A DNA stretch of 64,000 nt from an uncultured Acetatifactor sp. (GTDB lineage: Bacteria; Bacillota; Clostridia; Lachnospirales; Lachnospiraceae). Made by a program: the position numbers and the translations under genes. Below the pieces are notes generated by a model. It was not told where the DNA came from. It made no database searches and worked only from the letters and a program-made list of their open reading frames with translations. Below are positions 53,093 through 62,980 of this stretch, piece after piece (the stretch's first letter is position 1; each line of letters opens with the position of its first letter). Location: NCBI GenBank assembly GCA_934436245.1, contig CAKSAM010000006.1:55284-119283 (forward strand). Reading direction: 5' to 3'.

Positions 53093-55600
53093 ATGAAAAA
53101 GAAAGGGAAAAAACTGATCAGTATCGCATTGACCATGGCAATGATCGCAGGTCTGACTGCCTGCGGAAATGGTAACGGTGGGAACGGAAACGGCGGCAGC
53201 AGCAGTGCGGCCGATTCCAGCCTTGCAAAACAGTATGTATTTAAGGAGCAGGCTCTGGAACTCGGAATGGATCCAGAGAATACGAATATTGATCTGCTGA
53301 CCAGAAAGGGAGATACGGTTTACCTTCTGTTTGAGACCTATGACTATTCCGAGAACGGCAATCAGAGTATGCTGCATCTTGCTACAATGAAGCCGGACGG
53401 TACAGCTATTGAAACCGTAGAACTGCCTATGTGGAAGGAAGGAGAGGCTCCGGCGACTCCGGCACCTGCACAGGGCGGAGAAGCTTCCGGGGACGGAAAT
53501 GAAGCAGTGCCTCTTACGGAGCAGGAGGTCAGCACACAGGATATTGCGGCAGCGGATATGGATGTAGTAGATGCACCGGCAGGGAACAGCAGTTATACAT
53601 ACACATCGATCAACAATTGTACGGTCGGTTCGGATGGAAATGTCTACGGAATACGTAATTACTATTGTGAGACATATTCCGAAGACGATTACAGCAGTAC
53701 GAATGATTATGCATTGATGTGCTGGAGCGCGGATGGGACTATCGTATGGGAAGCAGATCTGAATGATATGAATACAGAAGAAAGCTATTCCTGGGTACAT
53801 AGTATCATCCCCAATGAGGATGGAACCCTGACACTGCTGTTAAGCGGTGATAAAATCGAGAAATGCACTGTGACGGAAGAAGGTATCACAGACAGGAAGG
53901 AGCTGCCGGAGGCAGCAGCAACACTGTTCAACAATGCAAGCTCTAATATCATTACGCCGGATGGCAAGCTGCAGATCATCTATTATGATGAGAGCAATTA
54001 CACGGATATGTATATCGCTTCCTATGATCCTGCAACAGATGAGGTATCGGAGGGAATAAAGCTTTCCTCGACACTGACCAACGGCGGTTATTACAATATG
54101 GTGCCCGGAGACGGTGACATCCTGTACTATGCCGATAGTAACGGACTGTTCAGCTATAATGTGCAGACACAGGAGTCGAAGCAGATCATGAGTTATATCA
54201 ATTCGGATCTGGCTGCCGGCAGCCTGAACAATTTCCTGGTACTGGACGAGGAGCAGTTCCTGGGCTTCTACTATGATTACAACGAAGGCAAAATATGCGG
54301 CGGTCTGTTCACCCACGTGAAGCCGGAGGATATCAAGGACCGGATCGTCCTTACACTGGCCGGTAACTATATCGACTATGATCTGAAGAGAAAAGTGGTT
54401 GAGTATAATAAGTCCGGTGGTACCTACCGTATTGTAGTCAAGGAATACAGTACCTACAACACTTCAGAGGATTATACTCTCGGTGTGAAGCAGTTAAATA
54501 ATGATATCATCTCCGGAGGAATGCCGGATATTCTGGTCGTGGACAACAATATGTCAATGGACAGTTATATTGCCAAGGGACTGGTGGCAAATGTGGATGA
54601 CCTCATTGCAAAGGATGAGGAATTATCGAAAAACGACTATCTGCAGAATGTCTGGGATGCGTACCGTGTGGACGGTAAACTGTACTATGTGATTCCTTCC
54701 TTCTATATCTCTACTATGGTAGGAAAAGAAGCTATTTTCGGTGACCGCACCTCCATTACTATGGAAGAGCTGCAGACGATCCGGGATACCATGCCGGAAG
54801 GAACCGCACTCTTTAGTGATATCACCAGAGACAGCTTCCTGTATACCATGATGAATTATTGTGGCAGTGATTTCGTGGATGTATCCACCGGAAAATGTGC
54901 ATTTGATACGGATAATTTTGTGGCAATGCTGACCTATGCAGCCGAGCTGCCGGTAGAGTATGGAGAGGATTACTGGGGAGAGGATTACTGGAATAACTAT
55001 GAATCCCAGTTCCGTGAGGACAGAACCCTGCTGGATACTACTTCCATCAGTAACATCCGTGACATGAACGGTATCATCAACGGTGTCTTCGGTGAGGATA
55101 TCTCCTTTGTAGGTTTCCCGACCGATGGAGACATGGGATCTATATTATGGGCAGGTAACAGGATGTATGCCCTGTCTGCAAAATCCAAGAACCTGGATGG
55201 TGCATGGGAGTTCCTACGCTACTATCTGACACAGGAATATCAGGATAAGATACAGGAACAGGAATACAATCTTCCGGTACTTCGCAGCACCTTTGAGAAG
55301 AGTGCGCAGGAGGCTATGAAGAAGCCGTATTATACGGATGAGAACGGCAACAAAGTGGAATACGATGAGACCTATTACATCAACGGTGAGGAAATACTGC
55401 TGCCGCAGCTGACACAGGAGCAGGTGGACAGGATCGTAAGCTTTGTGGAAAGCGTGAACAAGAGGGGATACTATAATGAGGCAATCTCCAATATCATTTC
55501 GGAAGAAGCCGGAGCATACTTCTCAGGACAGAAGAGTGCGAGGGATGTGGCAGGTGTCATTCAGAGCCGTGTACAGGTCTATGTAAACGAGAACAGATAA
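53093..55600 (+). CDS. Second large solute-binding lipoprotein
   Basis: A protein of 835 residues with a lipoprotein signal (LTAC, Cys24). A Gly/Asn-rich stretch follows the cysteine. The N-terminal half has propeller-like strands, with a low-complexity acidic and Ala/Pro-rich insertion near 120-165. The C-terminal half is a sugar-binding-protein-like domain (GVKQLNNDIISGGMPDILVV, AKSKNLDGAWEFLRYYL). It ends in a block almost identical to the end of the first lipoprotein of the operon (VIQSRVQVYVNENR). It may be a second receptor for the same permeases or bind a different ligand. Confidence 0.82.
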   Translation: MKKKGKKLISIALTMAMIAGLTACGNGNGGNGNGGSSSAADSSLAKQYVFKEQALELGMDPENTNIDLLTRKGDTVYLLFETYDYSENGNQSMLHLATMKPDGTAIETVELPMWKEGEAPATPAPAQGGEASGDGNEAVPLTEQEVSTQDIAAADMDVVDAPAGNSSYTYTSINNCTVGSDGNVYGIRNYYCETYSEDDYSSTNDYALMCWSADGTIVWEADLNDMNTEESYSWVHSIIPNEDGTLTLLLSGDKIEKCTVTEEGITDRKELPEAAATLFNNASSNIITPDGKLQIIYYDESNYTDMYIASYDPATDEVSEGIKLSSTLTNGGYYNMVPGDGDILYYADSNGLFSYNVQTQESKQIMSYINSDLAAGSLNNFLVLDEEQFLGFYYDYNEGKICGGLFTHVKPEDIKDRIVLTLAGNYIDYDLKRKVVEYNKSGGTYRIVVKEYSTYNTSEDYTLGVKQLNNDIISGGMPDILVVDNNMSMDSYIAKGLVANVDDLIAKDEELSKNDYLQNVWDAYRVDGKLYYVIPSFYISTMVGKEAIFGDRTSITMEELQTIRDTMPEGTALFSDITRDSFLYTMMNYCGSDFVDVSTGKCAFDTDNFVAMLTYAAELPVEYGEDYWGEDYWNNYESQFREDRTLLDTTSISNIRDMNGIINGVFGEDISFVGFPTDGDMGSILWAGNRMYALSAKSKNLDGAWEFLRYYLTQEYQDKIQEQEYNLPVLRSTFEKSAQEAMKKPYYTDENGNKVEYDETYYINGEEILLPQLTQEQVDRIVSFVESVNKRGYYNEAISNIISEEAGAYFSGQKSARDVAGVIQSRVQVYVNENR

Positions 55601-55637
55601 ACGGAAGATAGCACTGCATAAAGCAGAGTAGTAAAAG

Positions 55638-55667
55638 ATGGCGGTCTGTTGAAAAACAGACCGCCAT
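55638..55667. terminator. Bidirectional terminator
   Basis: A perfect 13-bp stem (ATGGCGGTCTGTT at 55638-55650, AACAGACCGCCAT at 55655-55667) with a GAAA tetraloop lies between convergent genes. On the minus strand it is followed by CTTTTAC, on the plus strand by TTTG. Confidence 0.88.
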
Positions 55668-55682
55668 TTGTAGCATAGCACT

Positions 55683-56114
55683 TCAGCTAAGGCGGATGGG
55701 AATGCCCTGCTTTTGGAGATGTTCTTCCAGAGTCAGTTCACGCCCATGCTCCCTTAGCCACTGTTTATAGATCCGGTAATCCGGCATGATGCGCTCGACC
55801 ATGTTCCAGAAGTCCTTCGAATGATTCATATGAGTCAGGTGGCAGAGCTCGTGGACTACCACATAATCCAGAGGACCGGCAGGACCGTAGATCAGGCGGT
55901 AATTAAAGGATAAAGTCCCTCTCGAGGAACAGCTGCCCCAACGGGTCTTCTGATCTCTTATGGTGATGGAGGTATAGTGGCCGCCAGTGAGTCTGTGGTA
56001 GTATTCCACACGGTTCGTAAAGACTTCTCTGGCGGCATTCCGATATCGGTTTTCCAAAGCCTGCAGCCTGCGGAGCTCCGCAGGGGTAAGCGGCTGATTG
56101 TTATAAGGATTCAT
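55683..56114 (-). CDS. YgjP-like (DUF45) metallopeptidase-fold protein
   Basis: A protein of 143 residues. The zinc motif is VVHELCHLTHMNHSKDFW: HExxH plus a third His in NHSKDF. RWGSCSSRGTLSFNYRL precedes it, as in the family. Catalytic function is not established for the family. The ATG at 56114 has GAAAGG seven bases upstream (minus strand); the frame is open further upstream but would overlap the promoter region of thiN. Divergent from thiN, convergent with the lipoprotein operon. Confidence 0.85.
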   Translation of the reverse strand: MNPYNNQPLTPAELRRLQALENRYRNAAREVFTNRVEYYHRLTGGHYTSITIRDQKTRWGSCSSRGTLSFNYRLIYGPAGPLDYVVVHELCHLTHMNHSKDFWNMVERIMPDYRIYKQWLREHGRELTLEEHLQKQGIPIRLS

Positions 56115-56356
56115 GAGTGTGCCTTTCACATACAGGGGTGTTGATCCTCTGGATATCTTTATAAGCTTGAACAGATTAAATATACTGCGGATGGCTTGAA
56201 ATGTAAACGTAGAAATTGTAGAATAATGCGTGATGGCTCGTGGACGAGGCGCATGTTTTGAAAATAAGGCCGGTCGCAAAGCGGCGCAGGCGCATTCGTG
56301 TGACCTGGAGAATGACAAGGACAGAACTGCTACAGGAAAGGAAAACAGAAAATACT

Positions 56357-57013
56357 ATGGGTAAATGTATTTTGATCGGCGCAGGAGATCTCACGATGGG
56401 AGAGCTGTCTGTGACGGAGGAAGATTATGTGATCGCAGTAGATGGCGGCTTAAGCTACTGTGGGATCCTGAATGTGGAGCCGGATCTGATCATTGGAGAT
56501 TTTGACTCGATGAGCGAACAGGAGAAGCTTGCTGTGGAACAGCTACAACAGACCGTTCCGGAGAAGATCTGCCGCCTGCCGGAGTGTAAGGATGACACAG
56601 ACATGCTGGCAGCTATCAAGCGGGGGCTGGAGCTGGGCTATACCGATTTCCGTATCTATGCGGCCACCGGTGGGAGATTTGATCATACCCTGGCGAATAT
56701 CCAGTGTCTGCTGTATCTCAAAAATCACGGTGCGGTGGGATATCTCGTTGACGGCACGGGAATGGTGCTGGTACTGCAGAATGAAGCTGTGCATTTCCGG
56801 AAGGAGCTGGAGGGCACCATGTCCCTGTTCGCCCTGACGAAGGAAGCGAAAGGTGTGACCATCCGTGGCATGAAATATCCTTTGGAAAATGCCGTGATCA
56901 CCAACGATTTCCCCATCGGGATCAGCAATGAATTTCAGGGAGAGGAAGCGGAGGTGTCCGTAGAGGACGGTGAACTGGTATGCATGATCCGGTACTATGA
57001 GGATGAAGTATAG
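56357..57013 (+). CDS. thiN: Thiamine diphosphokinase
   Basis: Transfers pyrophosphate from ATP to thiamine to make thiamine diphosphate. About 218 residues, normal for the family. Motifs: GAGDLTMGELS, AVDGGLSYC, DLIIGDFDSM, ECKDDTDMLAA, YAATGGRFDHTLANI. The ATG at 56357 fits the family start (MGKCILIGAGD), although the nearest RBS-like AGGAAAGG is about 15 bases away; an upstream in-frame ATG is possible. Its product serves TPP enzymes such as Dxs and IlvB encoded in this window. Confidence 0.92.
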   Translation: MGKCILIGAGDLTMGELSVTEEDYVIAVDGGLSYCGILNVEPDLIIGDFDSMSEQEKLAVEQLQQTVPEKICRLPECKDDTDMLAAIKRGLELGYTDFRIYAATGGRFDHTLANIQCLLYLKNHGAVGYLVDGTGMVLVLQNEAVHFRKELEGTMSLFALTKEAKGVTIRGMKYPLENAVITNDFPIGISNEFQGEEAEVSVEDGELVCMIRYYEDEV

Positions 57014-57100
57014 CCACGTAAGCTGCGAAAAATAAACAGGTCTGATGCGATTTCGCACAACAAAGGTGAAATCGTCAGAAAATAAAAGCGGAGGAAAATT

Positions 57101-57580
57101 ATGAAAAAATTGGTAAGTGGAGAATGGAAAGTAAGTGCCTGCGGAGTACTGCTGGCAGTAACCATGGCAGCAGGAATGACCGCCTGCGGCAGTAAGTCCG
57201 GGGATAATGGCAGCACACAGGGAACAGTCCAGGAATCTGTACAGGCGCAGACGGACGGCGTTTTTGCGGACGGTAGTGAGCTGGGAGAGGGCAATACCGA
57301 GTTTACCCTGACCGTAACGGATAAGGAAGGCACTGAGAGCAGTTTTACCATTCATACTGACAAGGAAAATGTAGGGGATGCCCTGACCCAGATCGGCATG
57401 ATCGCAGGGGAAGAGGGAGATTACGGCCTCTATGTGAAGACCGTCAACGGTGTAACGGCAGATTATGATGTGGACCAGACCTACTGGGCATTTTACATTA
57501 ATGGGGAATATGCTTCTACCGGTGTAGATGCCACACCTGTGACTGCCGGGGATACCTATTCCTTCAAAGTGGAGAAATAA
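57101..57580 (+). CDS. DUF4430-domain lipoprotein
   Basis: A protein of 159 residues. The signal peptide ends in the lipobox MTAC (Cys29), then a Ser/Gly/Gln linker, then a DUF4430 domain (about 65-159): DKENVGDALTQIGM, YGLYVKTVNGVTADYDVDQT and WAFYINGEYASTGVD. DUF4430 resembles the C-terminal domain of transcobalamin and intrinsic factor. It sits three bases before an ECF-type membrane protein, so it may capture a vitamin-like ligand for it. RBS GGAGG. Confidence 0.85.
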   Translation: MKKLVSGEWKVSACGVLLAVTMAAGMTACGSKSGDNGSTQGTVQESVQAQTDGVFADGSELGEGNTEFTLTVTDKEGTESSFTIHTDKENVGDALTQIGMIAGEEGDYGLYVKTVNGVTADYDVDQTYWAFYINGEYASTGVDATPVTAGDTYSFKVEK

Positions 57581-57583
57581 GGA

Positions 57584-58102
57584 TTGAAAAACGGAAAACT
57601 GACGATCAGAGAGATGGCGGTTTTCGCAATGCTGGGAGCGTTAATGTACGCTTCGAAGATGATCATGGAGGTGGCACCGAATGTCCACCTCCTTGGTGTT
57701 TTTACGATTGCGTTTACCGTGGTATATCGGAAAAAAGCATTGTATCCTATCTATATATATGTGCTGCTGAACGGGATATTCTGCGGTTTTGCCACCTGGT
57801 GGATCCCTTACCTGTATCTGTGGACAGTGCTGTGGGGAGCGACCATGCTGTTACCCAAACGGATTCCGGAGAAGCTTCGTCCGCTTGTCTATATGCTGCT
57901 GTGTGCTGCCCATGGCTTCTTATTCGGAACTTTGTATGCACCGGCGCAGGCACTGTTATATGGATTAAACTTTCAGAAAATGATCGCCTGGATCATTACC
58001 GGGCTGCCATGGGATTTCGTCCACGGTGTCAGTAATTTTTTCTGTGGGATACTGATCGTACCCATAGTTAAAATACTAACATTTCTGGAAAAAAATCTTT
58101 AG
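57584..58102 (+). CDS. ECF transporter S component-like membrane protein
   Basis: A protein of 172 residues with five or six membrane segments. The start MKNGKLTIREMAVFAMLGALMYASK has the TxxxAxxAAL-like entry helix typical of ECF substrate-binding components. The start codon is TTG, with GGAG nine bases upstream. No ECF ATPases or T component are nearby, so it would use the shared group II module. The ligand is unknown; the DUF4430 partner hints at a cobalamin-like compound, and the thiN neighbour would instead suggest a thiamine precursor. Confidence 0.8.
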   Translation: MKNGKLTIREMAVFAMLGALMYASKMIMEVAPNVHLLGVFTIAFTVVYRKKALYPIYIYVLLNGIFCGFATWWIPYLYLWTVLWGATMLLPKRIPEKLRPLVYMLLCAAHGFLFGTLYAPAQALLYGLNFQKMIAWIITGLPWDFVHGVSNFFCGILIVPIVKILTFLEKNL

Positions 58103-58209
58103 AAAATCTTTTGTTTTTTCTGTAGGTGAAATTAGAAATTATAACTTAGAATCAGAAACAGACAGGGGAGAGGATCCCCTTGCCGCATGCGGCAGAATGA
58201 GAGGGAGTC

Positions 58210-58926
58210 ATGGAGAACAATAAATATCATATTCTCATCGTGGAGGATGATAAGGAGATCCGGGATGGTGTGGAGATTTACCTGAAAAATCAGGGGTATC
58301 AGGTATGGAAGGCTGCCAACGGTAAGGAAGGACTGGAGATCGTAGCACAGGAAGAAATCCATCTGGCTATCCTGGATATCATGATGCCGGTGATGGACGG
58401 TGTGACGATGTTAATGAAGCTGCGGGAGCAGAATCACGAGTTTCCGGTGATCATGCTGTCCGCCAAGTCCGAGGAAGTGGATAAGATCATGGGATTAAAT
58501 ATGGGAGCGGATGACTATGTGACCAAACCCTTTACGCCCTTGGAGCTGTTGGCGAGGGTGAATTCTCATCTGCGCAGATATTCCAAATATCTGACGGCAG
58601 TCAGTGGGGAAGAACAGGAGAAATCCCATGTGTACACCATCGGTGGACTGGAACTTAACGAAGAAACCGTGGAAGTGACGGTGGACGGAGAAGCGGTGAA
58701 GCTGACTCCCATGGAATTCAAGATCGTACAGCTTTTGATCAAGAATCCCGGCAGAGTATTTTCCGCAGATGAGATCTATGAGCGTATCTGGAACGAGAAA
58801 GCGGTCAACACCGATACCATTATGGTACATGTGCGGAATATCCGGGAGAAGATAGAGATCGATCCACGCAATCCCAAATACCTGAAAGTGGTATGGGGCG
58901 TGGGGTATAAGATCGACAAACAATAA
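58210..58926 (+). CDS. OmpR-family response regulator
   Basis: A protein of 238 residues. The receiver domain has phospho-acceptor Asp56 (LAILDIMMPVMDG), Asp13-Asp14 in VEDDKEI, and Lys106 (DDYVTKPFTP). The C-terminal winged helix (about 140-238) shows LTPMEFKIVQLLI and NTDTIMVHVRNIREKIE. It controls transcription after phosphorylation by the kinase encoded next. The regulon is unknown. Confidence 0.95.
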   Translation: MENNKYHILIVEDDKEIRDGVEIYLKNQGYQVWKAANGKEGLEIVAQEEIHLAILDIMMPVMDGVTMLMKLREQNHEFPVIMLSAKSEEVDKIMGLNMGADDYVTKPFTPLELLARVNSHLRRYSKYLTAVSGEEQEKSHVYTIGGLELNEETVEVTVDGEAVKLTPMEFKIVQLLIKNPGRVFSADEIYERIWNEKAVNTDTIMVHVRNIREKIEIDPRNPKYLKVVWGVGYKIDKQ

Positions 58927-58991
58927 ATACGGCTGTGGGAAACAAAGCGTTTCGGCAGACAGAGCAGGAAAATGGCCGGAGAGGTGTAAAA

Positions 58992-61493
58992 ATGGAACAG
59001 GTAACAGAACTTGTGAAAGCGGAGACAACAGAAAACCGGGAAAGCAGAGAAAACAGAAAGCCTGCAGTCAAATGGCTGATCATCGGATTGATTGTCAGTC
59101 TGGCAGCTTCCGGCATTTTTACCGCCTGCTACGGAATCTTCGAGCGCAGGGCGGAGAGCCGGAGAAATGAACAATACATTGCGGATCCGCTGGAAACGTC
59201 GAATACGATCACTTATCTGTATCAGAACTGCTATCTGCTCTATAGGGATCTGTATAACAAAGAACACCAGACTTCCTTAAGCTATGGGGAATTATATATG
59301 CAGCCCACGGAGGGAAATGAATGGCTCAATGATGACCGGAAACGGGCAGAAGTGGCAAATGGAGATACGGAGGACCTCGCAATACCGGAAGGAGAAGATC
59401 CCGAAAACTATATGGCTCAGGGAATCTTTGCGGCGCAGACCGGGGAATATCTGGAAGAACATTTCAATACCCTGGAAAGTTCCTTCAGTCAGTTGAATAA
59501 TTTATATGATTATAGGATCAGGGATACTAAGACCGGAGAGACCATAAGTAATCTGGCGGATACGGATATCGTGGCGGAGGAACAGAGCTTTTATCTGACT
59601 TTTATATTTGATGCCTATGGAAATGATGCAACTCTCGGGAATACGGTGATCGGATCGGATACGACATCCCTTCGCAAGACAGCGGCGGAAGTGATCCGTA
59701 ACTGCAGTCTTACGAGAATGGTGGATGCCAATATGGGCACCGCAATCTCTACCGGTCATAATACCATGTTCCGGCTGGAAATGCCGAAAAATTGTGAGAT
59801 CACCTTCTGCATCTCCAGACAGGCGGCACAGAGTCTGGGACAGAATGGTCAGTATATTTATTATGATCAGGATATGAACAATGTCAGTGTTTACTTTTCC
59901 ATGGGAGAGCAGTATGCATCCTATTATCTGTCCGGATGCCAGCAGGTATTTCTGATCCTGACACTGTTGATCTTACTGCTGGCGCTTGTGTTACCGGGAC
60001 TTGAGGAAGAGAGAGCCTGGGAGAAGGTGGCGCTGCTGAAGCTGCCTGTAGAGGCGATCGTTGTGATCCTGACTATCATAGCCGGCATCGGAAGTGAACA
60101 GGTGGTAGGACTGGTATCCTGGGTAAGAAGCGGTCATGCGCTGGGCACGGTTTTACGGGGGAACAGTGTGCAGATACAGTTATTGACCATAATACTGACC
60201 TATGCATTAAATGTTCTGGCAGTGGCAGCCTTGTTTTTCATTGCCTGGTGCCTGGGAGTATCCCTGCGGGCAATGCGGGTTCAGGGAGCCGGAGCGTATT
60301 TGAAACAGCACAGCCTGTGCTATCTGTTAGTGCCTCTCTGGAAAAAACTGTGGAGAGGAATGAAGAAGGGATTCTCCATTGGCAGGGATAAGATGTTGGA
60401 TGTCTATCATGATGCGGAGCATTTTGATGTCACCAAGGATGCCAAAAAACTGATCCTGCGGATCGTATTGTGGAATGCCCTGATTCTGGTGATCGTATGC
60501 AGCCTTCCGCTGGGAGGAGTGACGATCGCAGTCATTTATTCTGTGGTACTGTATTTTGTACTGCGGCGCTATGTCAGCAAATTGCAGAAAAAATATGGAC
60601 TGCTGTTAAAGGCTACCAACGAGATCGCCCATGGCAATCTGAACGTGACCATTGAAGAAGATCTTGGGGTATTCGAACCCTTTAAACCGCAGATCTACCG
60701 GATTGAGGAAGGCTTCCGCAACGCAGTGGCGGAGGAAGTGAAGAGCCAGCGGATGAAATCGGAACTGATCACCAATGTATCCCACGATCTGAAGACGCCA
60801 CTGACGGCTATTATCACTTATGTAAAATTGCTGCAGGAACCCGGAGTGACGGAGGAACAACGGAAAGAATATTTAGAGACACTGGATCGTAAATCCCTGC
60901 GGCTGAAAGCCCTGATCGAGGATCTGTTTGAAGTCAGCAAGGCTAATTCCCAGAATATTACTCTGGATATTCGTGATGTGGATATCGTAAGTATGGTAAA
61001 ACAGGTGGAATTCGAGATGGAAGACAAATTGTCGGCCGCCGGGCTGGAAGTACGGATGAGCCTTCCGGAGAAGAAAGTCATAGTGCCATTAGACAGTCAG
61101 AAGACCTTTCGGATTTTTGAAAATCTGTTTGGCAATATTGCAAAATATGCACTGTCTGGGACCAGAGTCTATGTCAGTGGTTTTACAGCAAAGGATGATG
61201 TGACGATTATCTTAAAAAACATCACGGCACAGGAATTGTCTGTATCCGGAGAAGAACTGACAGAACGTTTTGTCAGAGGGGATGCTTCCCGGAACACAGA
61301 AGGGAGCGGACTGGGGCTGGCGATAGCGAAAAGCTTTACTGAGATTCAGGGCGGAAAGTTCCGGATCGAGTTAGATGGAGATCTGTTTAAGGTGGTGCTG
61401 ACCTGGAGAATAAAGCAGGAGAGAGGGGATTATGAGAATTCCGGGGACACAATGGCGGCCGGAGAAAAAGAAAAACAACCACTGCAATCATAA
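58992..61493 (+). CDS. Sensor histidine kinase with large extracellular domain
   Basis: A protein of 833 residues. TM1 is at about 30-52, followed by an extracellular domain of about 270 residues without a recognised fold. A cluster of membrane segments spans about 310-430, with further segments near 490-530, then a HAMP-like linker. The HisKA box carries His598 (TNVSHDLKTPLTAIITYVKL). The ATPase domain has the N box FRIFENLFGNIAKYA and the G box GSGLGLAIAKSF. The ATG at 58992 has GGAGAGGTG upstream; an in-frame GTG at 58935 is less likely. It forms a pair with the response regulator. Confidence 0.93.
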   Translation: MEQVTELVKAETTENRESRENRKPAVKWLIIGLIVSLAASGIFTACYGIFERRAESRRNEQYIADPLETSNTITYLYQNCYLLYRDLYNKEHQTSLSYGELYMQPTEGNEWLNDDRKRAEVANGDTEDLAIPEGEDPENYMAQGIFAAQTGEYLEEHFNTLESSFSQLNNLYDYRIRDTKTGETISNLADTDIVAEEQSFYLTFIFDAYGNDATLGNTVIGSDTTSLRKTAAEVIRNCSLTRMVDANMGTAISTGHNTMFRLEMPKNCEITFCISRQAAQSLGQNGQYIYYDQDMNNVSVYFSMGEQYASYYLSGCQQVFLILTLLILLLALVLPGLEEERAWEKVALLKLPVEAIVVILTIIAGIGSEQVVGLVSWVRSGHALGTVLRGNSVQIQLLTIILTYALNVLAVAALFFIAWCLGVSLRAMRVQGAGAYLKQHSLCYLLVPLWKKLWRGMKKGFSIGRDKMLDVYHDAEHFDVTKDAKKLILRIVLWNALILVIVCSLPLGGVTIAVIYSVVLYFVLRRYVSKLQKKYGLLLKATNEIAHGNLNVTIEEDLGVFEPFKPQIYRIEEGFRNAVAEEVKSQRMKSELITNVSHDLKTPLTAIITYVKLLQEPGVTEEQRKEYLETLDRKSLRLKALIEDLFEVSKANSQNITLDIRDVDIVSMVKQVEFEMEDKLSAAGLEVRMSLPEKKVIVPLDSQKTFRIFENLFGNIAKYALSGTRVYVSGFTAKDDVTIILKNITAQELSVSGEELTERFVRGDASRNTEGSGLGLAIAKSFTEIQGGKFRIELDGDLFKVVLTWRIKQERGDYENSGDTMAAGEKEKQPLQS

Positions 61494-61538
61494 AAAATAT
61501 TACATTATAATATTAAAATAAATCAATAAATTTAAGCT

Positions 61539-61584
61539 AAAACATCCACAATTTCGTAGAAATACGTTAATTGTGGATGTTTTC
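61539..61584 (+). terminator. Terminator after the two-component genes
   Basis: AAAACATCCACAATT (61539-61553) pairs with AATTGTGGATGTTTT (61569-61583), a 15-bp perfect stem ending in T residues. Confidence 0.88.
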
Positions 61585-61602
61585 AATTACAAATGAGTGT
61601 GC

Positions 61603-61674
61603 TACAATGTATCTATTCCAAAACCCAAAGGAAAGTCTTACAGAGGCAGATTTTATTCGTGAGGGTTGAATAGA
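61603..61674 (+). promoter_or_regulatory. leuC promoter -10 and structured leader
   Basis: TACAAT (61603-61608) is a likely -10. Right after it the transcript could fold: TCTATTC..AACCC (61612-61626) pairs with GGGTT.GAATAGA (61663-61674). The leader is too short for a T-box and has no leucine-rich reading frame. A leucine-linked control is only inference. Confidence 0.45.
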
Positions 61675-61708
61675 AAAGGCGTATGAAGAGAAAAAGGAGC
61701 AGTAGACA

Positions 61709-62980
61709 ATGGGAATGACAATGACACAGAAGATACTTGCACAGGCAGCAGGTCTTGCGCAGGTACAGGCAGGACAGTTGATCGAGGCGCAGCTGGATCT
61801 GGTGCTGGGTAACGATATCACCAGTCCGGTAGCGATCAAAGAAATGGATAAAATGAAGGTGCAGGGAGTGTTTGATAAGGATAAGATCGCACTGGTACCG
61901 GATCATTTTGTTCCCAATAAAGATATCAAATCTGCGGAACATTGTAAATGTGTCCGTGAATTTGCAAGACGTAATGAGATTACAAACTATTTTGAAGTAG
62001 GAGAGATGGGCATTGAGCATGCCCTGCTCCCGGAAAAAGGACTTACTGTGGCAGGAGATGTGATCATCGGTGCGGATTCTCATACATGTACTTATGGTGC
62101 ATTAGGAGCATTTTCTACCGGTGTGGGAAGTACGGACATGGCAGCAGGTATGGCTACCGGAAAAGCATGGTTCAAGGTGCCTTCAGCCATAAAATTTAAT
62201 CTCACCGGCAAGCCTTCCGAATGGGTCAGCGGCAAAGATGTCATCTTACATATTATCGGCATGATCGGTGTGGACGGTGCACTGTACAAGTCTATGGAAT
62301 TCGTGGGAGACGGTATCGCTAATCTGTCCATGGATGACAGATTTACCATCGCCAATATGGCTATCGAAGCCGGCGGCAAGAACGGGATTTTCCCTGTGGA
62401 TGAGAAGGCTATTGCTTATATGGAAGAACACTCCAAGCGTCCCTATAAAGTATTCGAAGCAGATCCGGACGCACAGTATGATGCGGAATATACCATTGAT
62501 TTAAGTACTTTACGCCCTACGGTGGCATTCCCTCACTTGCCGGAGAATACGCATACTATCGATGAAATTCATCAGATGGAGCCCATTGCTATTGATCAGG
62601 TGGTGATCGGATCCTGTACCAATGGTCGTCTGGATGATCTGCGCATGGCTGCGAAAGTGCTTAAGAGCAGGCATGTGGCAAAGGGAATGCGCTGCATCGT
62701 AATCCCCGCAACTCAGGCAATTTATATGCAGGCAATGGAAGAAGGCCTGCTTAAGATCTTTATTGAAGCAGGGGCAGTAGTAAGTACTCCGACCTGTGGT
62801 CCCTGTCTTGGCGGATATATGGGTATCCTGGCAGAAGGTGAGAGATGCGTTTCCACCACTAACAGAAATTTTGTCGGTCGTATGGGACATGTGAAATCCG
62901 AGATTTATCTGGCAAGTCCTGCAGTAGCAGCTGCCAGTGCGATCACCGGCAGGATTTCCTGCCCCTGTGAACTGAAATAG
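61709..62980 (+). CDS. leuC: 3-isopropylmalate dehydratase large subunit
   Basis: The iron-sulfur subunit of isopropylmalate isomerase, 423 residues. Cluster ligands lie in [35 protein letters not shown] and [13 protein letters not shown]. The length and the N-terminal form [11 protein letters not shown] are typical of the archaeal and clostridial type (about 420), shorter than the enterobacterial type. RBS AAAGGAGCAG. LeuD is encoded 239 bases downstream. Confidence 0.96.
   Translation: MGMTMTQKILAQAAGLAQVQAGQLIEAQLDLVLGNDITSPVAIKEMDKMKVQGVFDKDKIALVPDHFVPNKDIKSAEHCKCVREFARRNEITNYFEVGEMGIEHALLPEKGLTVAGDVIIGADSHTCTYGALGAFSTGVGSTDMAAGMATGKAWFKVPSAIKFNLTGKPSEWVSGKDVILHIIGMIGVDGALYKSMEFVGDGIANLSMDDRFTIANMAIEAGGKNGIFPVDEKAIAYMEEHSKRPYKVFEADPDAQYDAEYTIDLSTLRPTVAFPHLPENTHTIDEIHQMEPIAIDQVVIGSCTNGRLDDLRMAAKVLKSRHVAKGMRCIVIPATQAIYMQAMEEGLLKIFIEAGAVVSTPTCGPCLGGYMGILAEGERCVSTTNRNFVGRMGHVKSEIYLASPAVAAASAITGRISCPCELK

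Noticed and set aside
61585..61708. T-box or leucine attenuator before leuC
   Set aside because: The leader is only about 100 bases, with no T-box sequence and no leucine-rich leader peptide.
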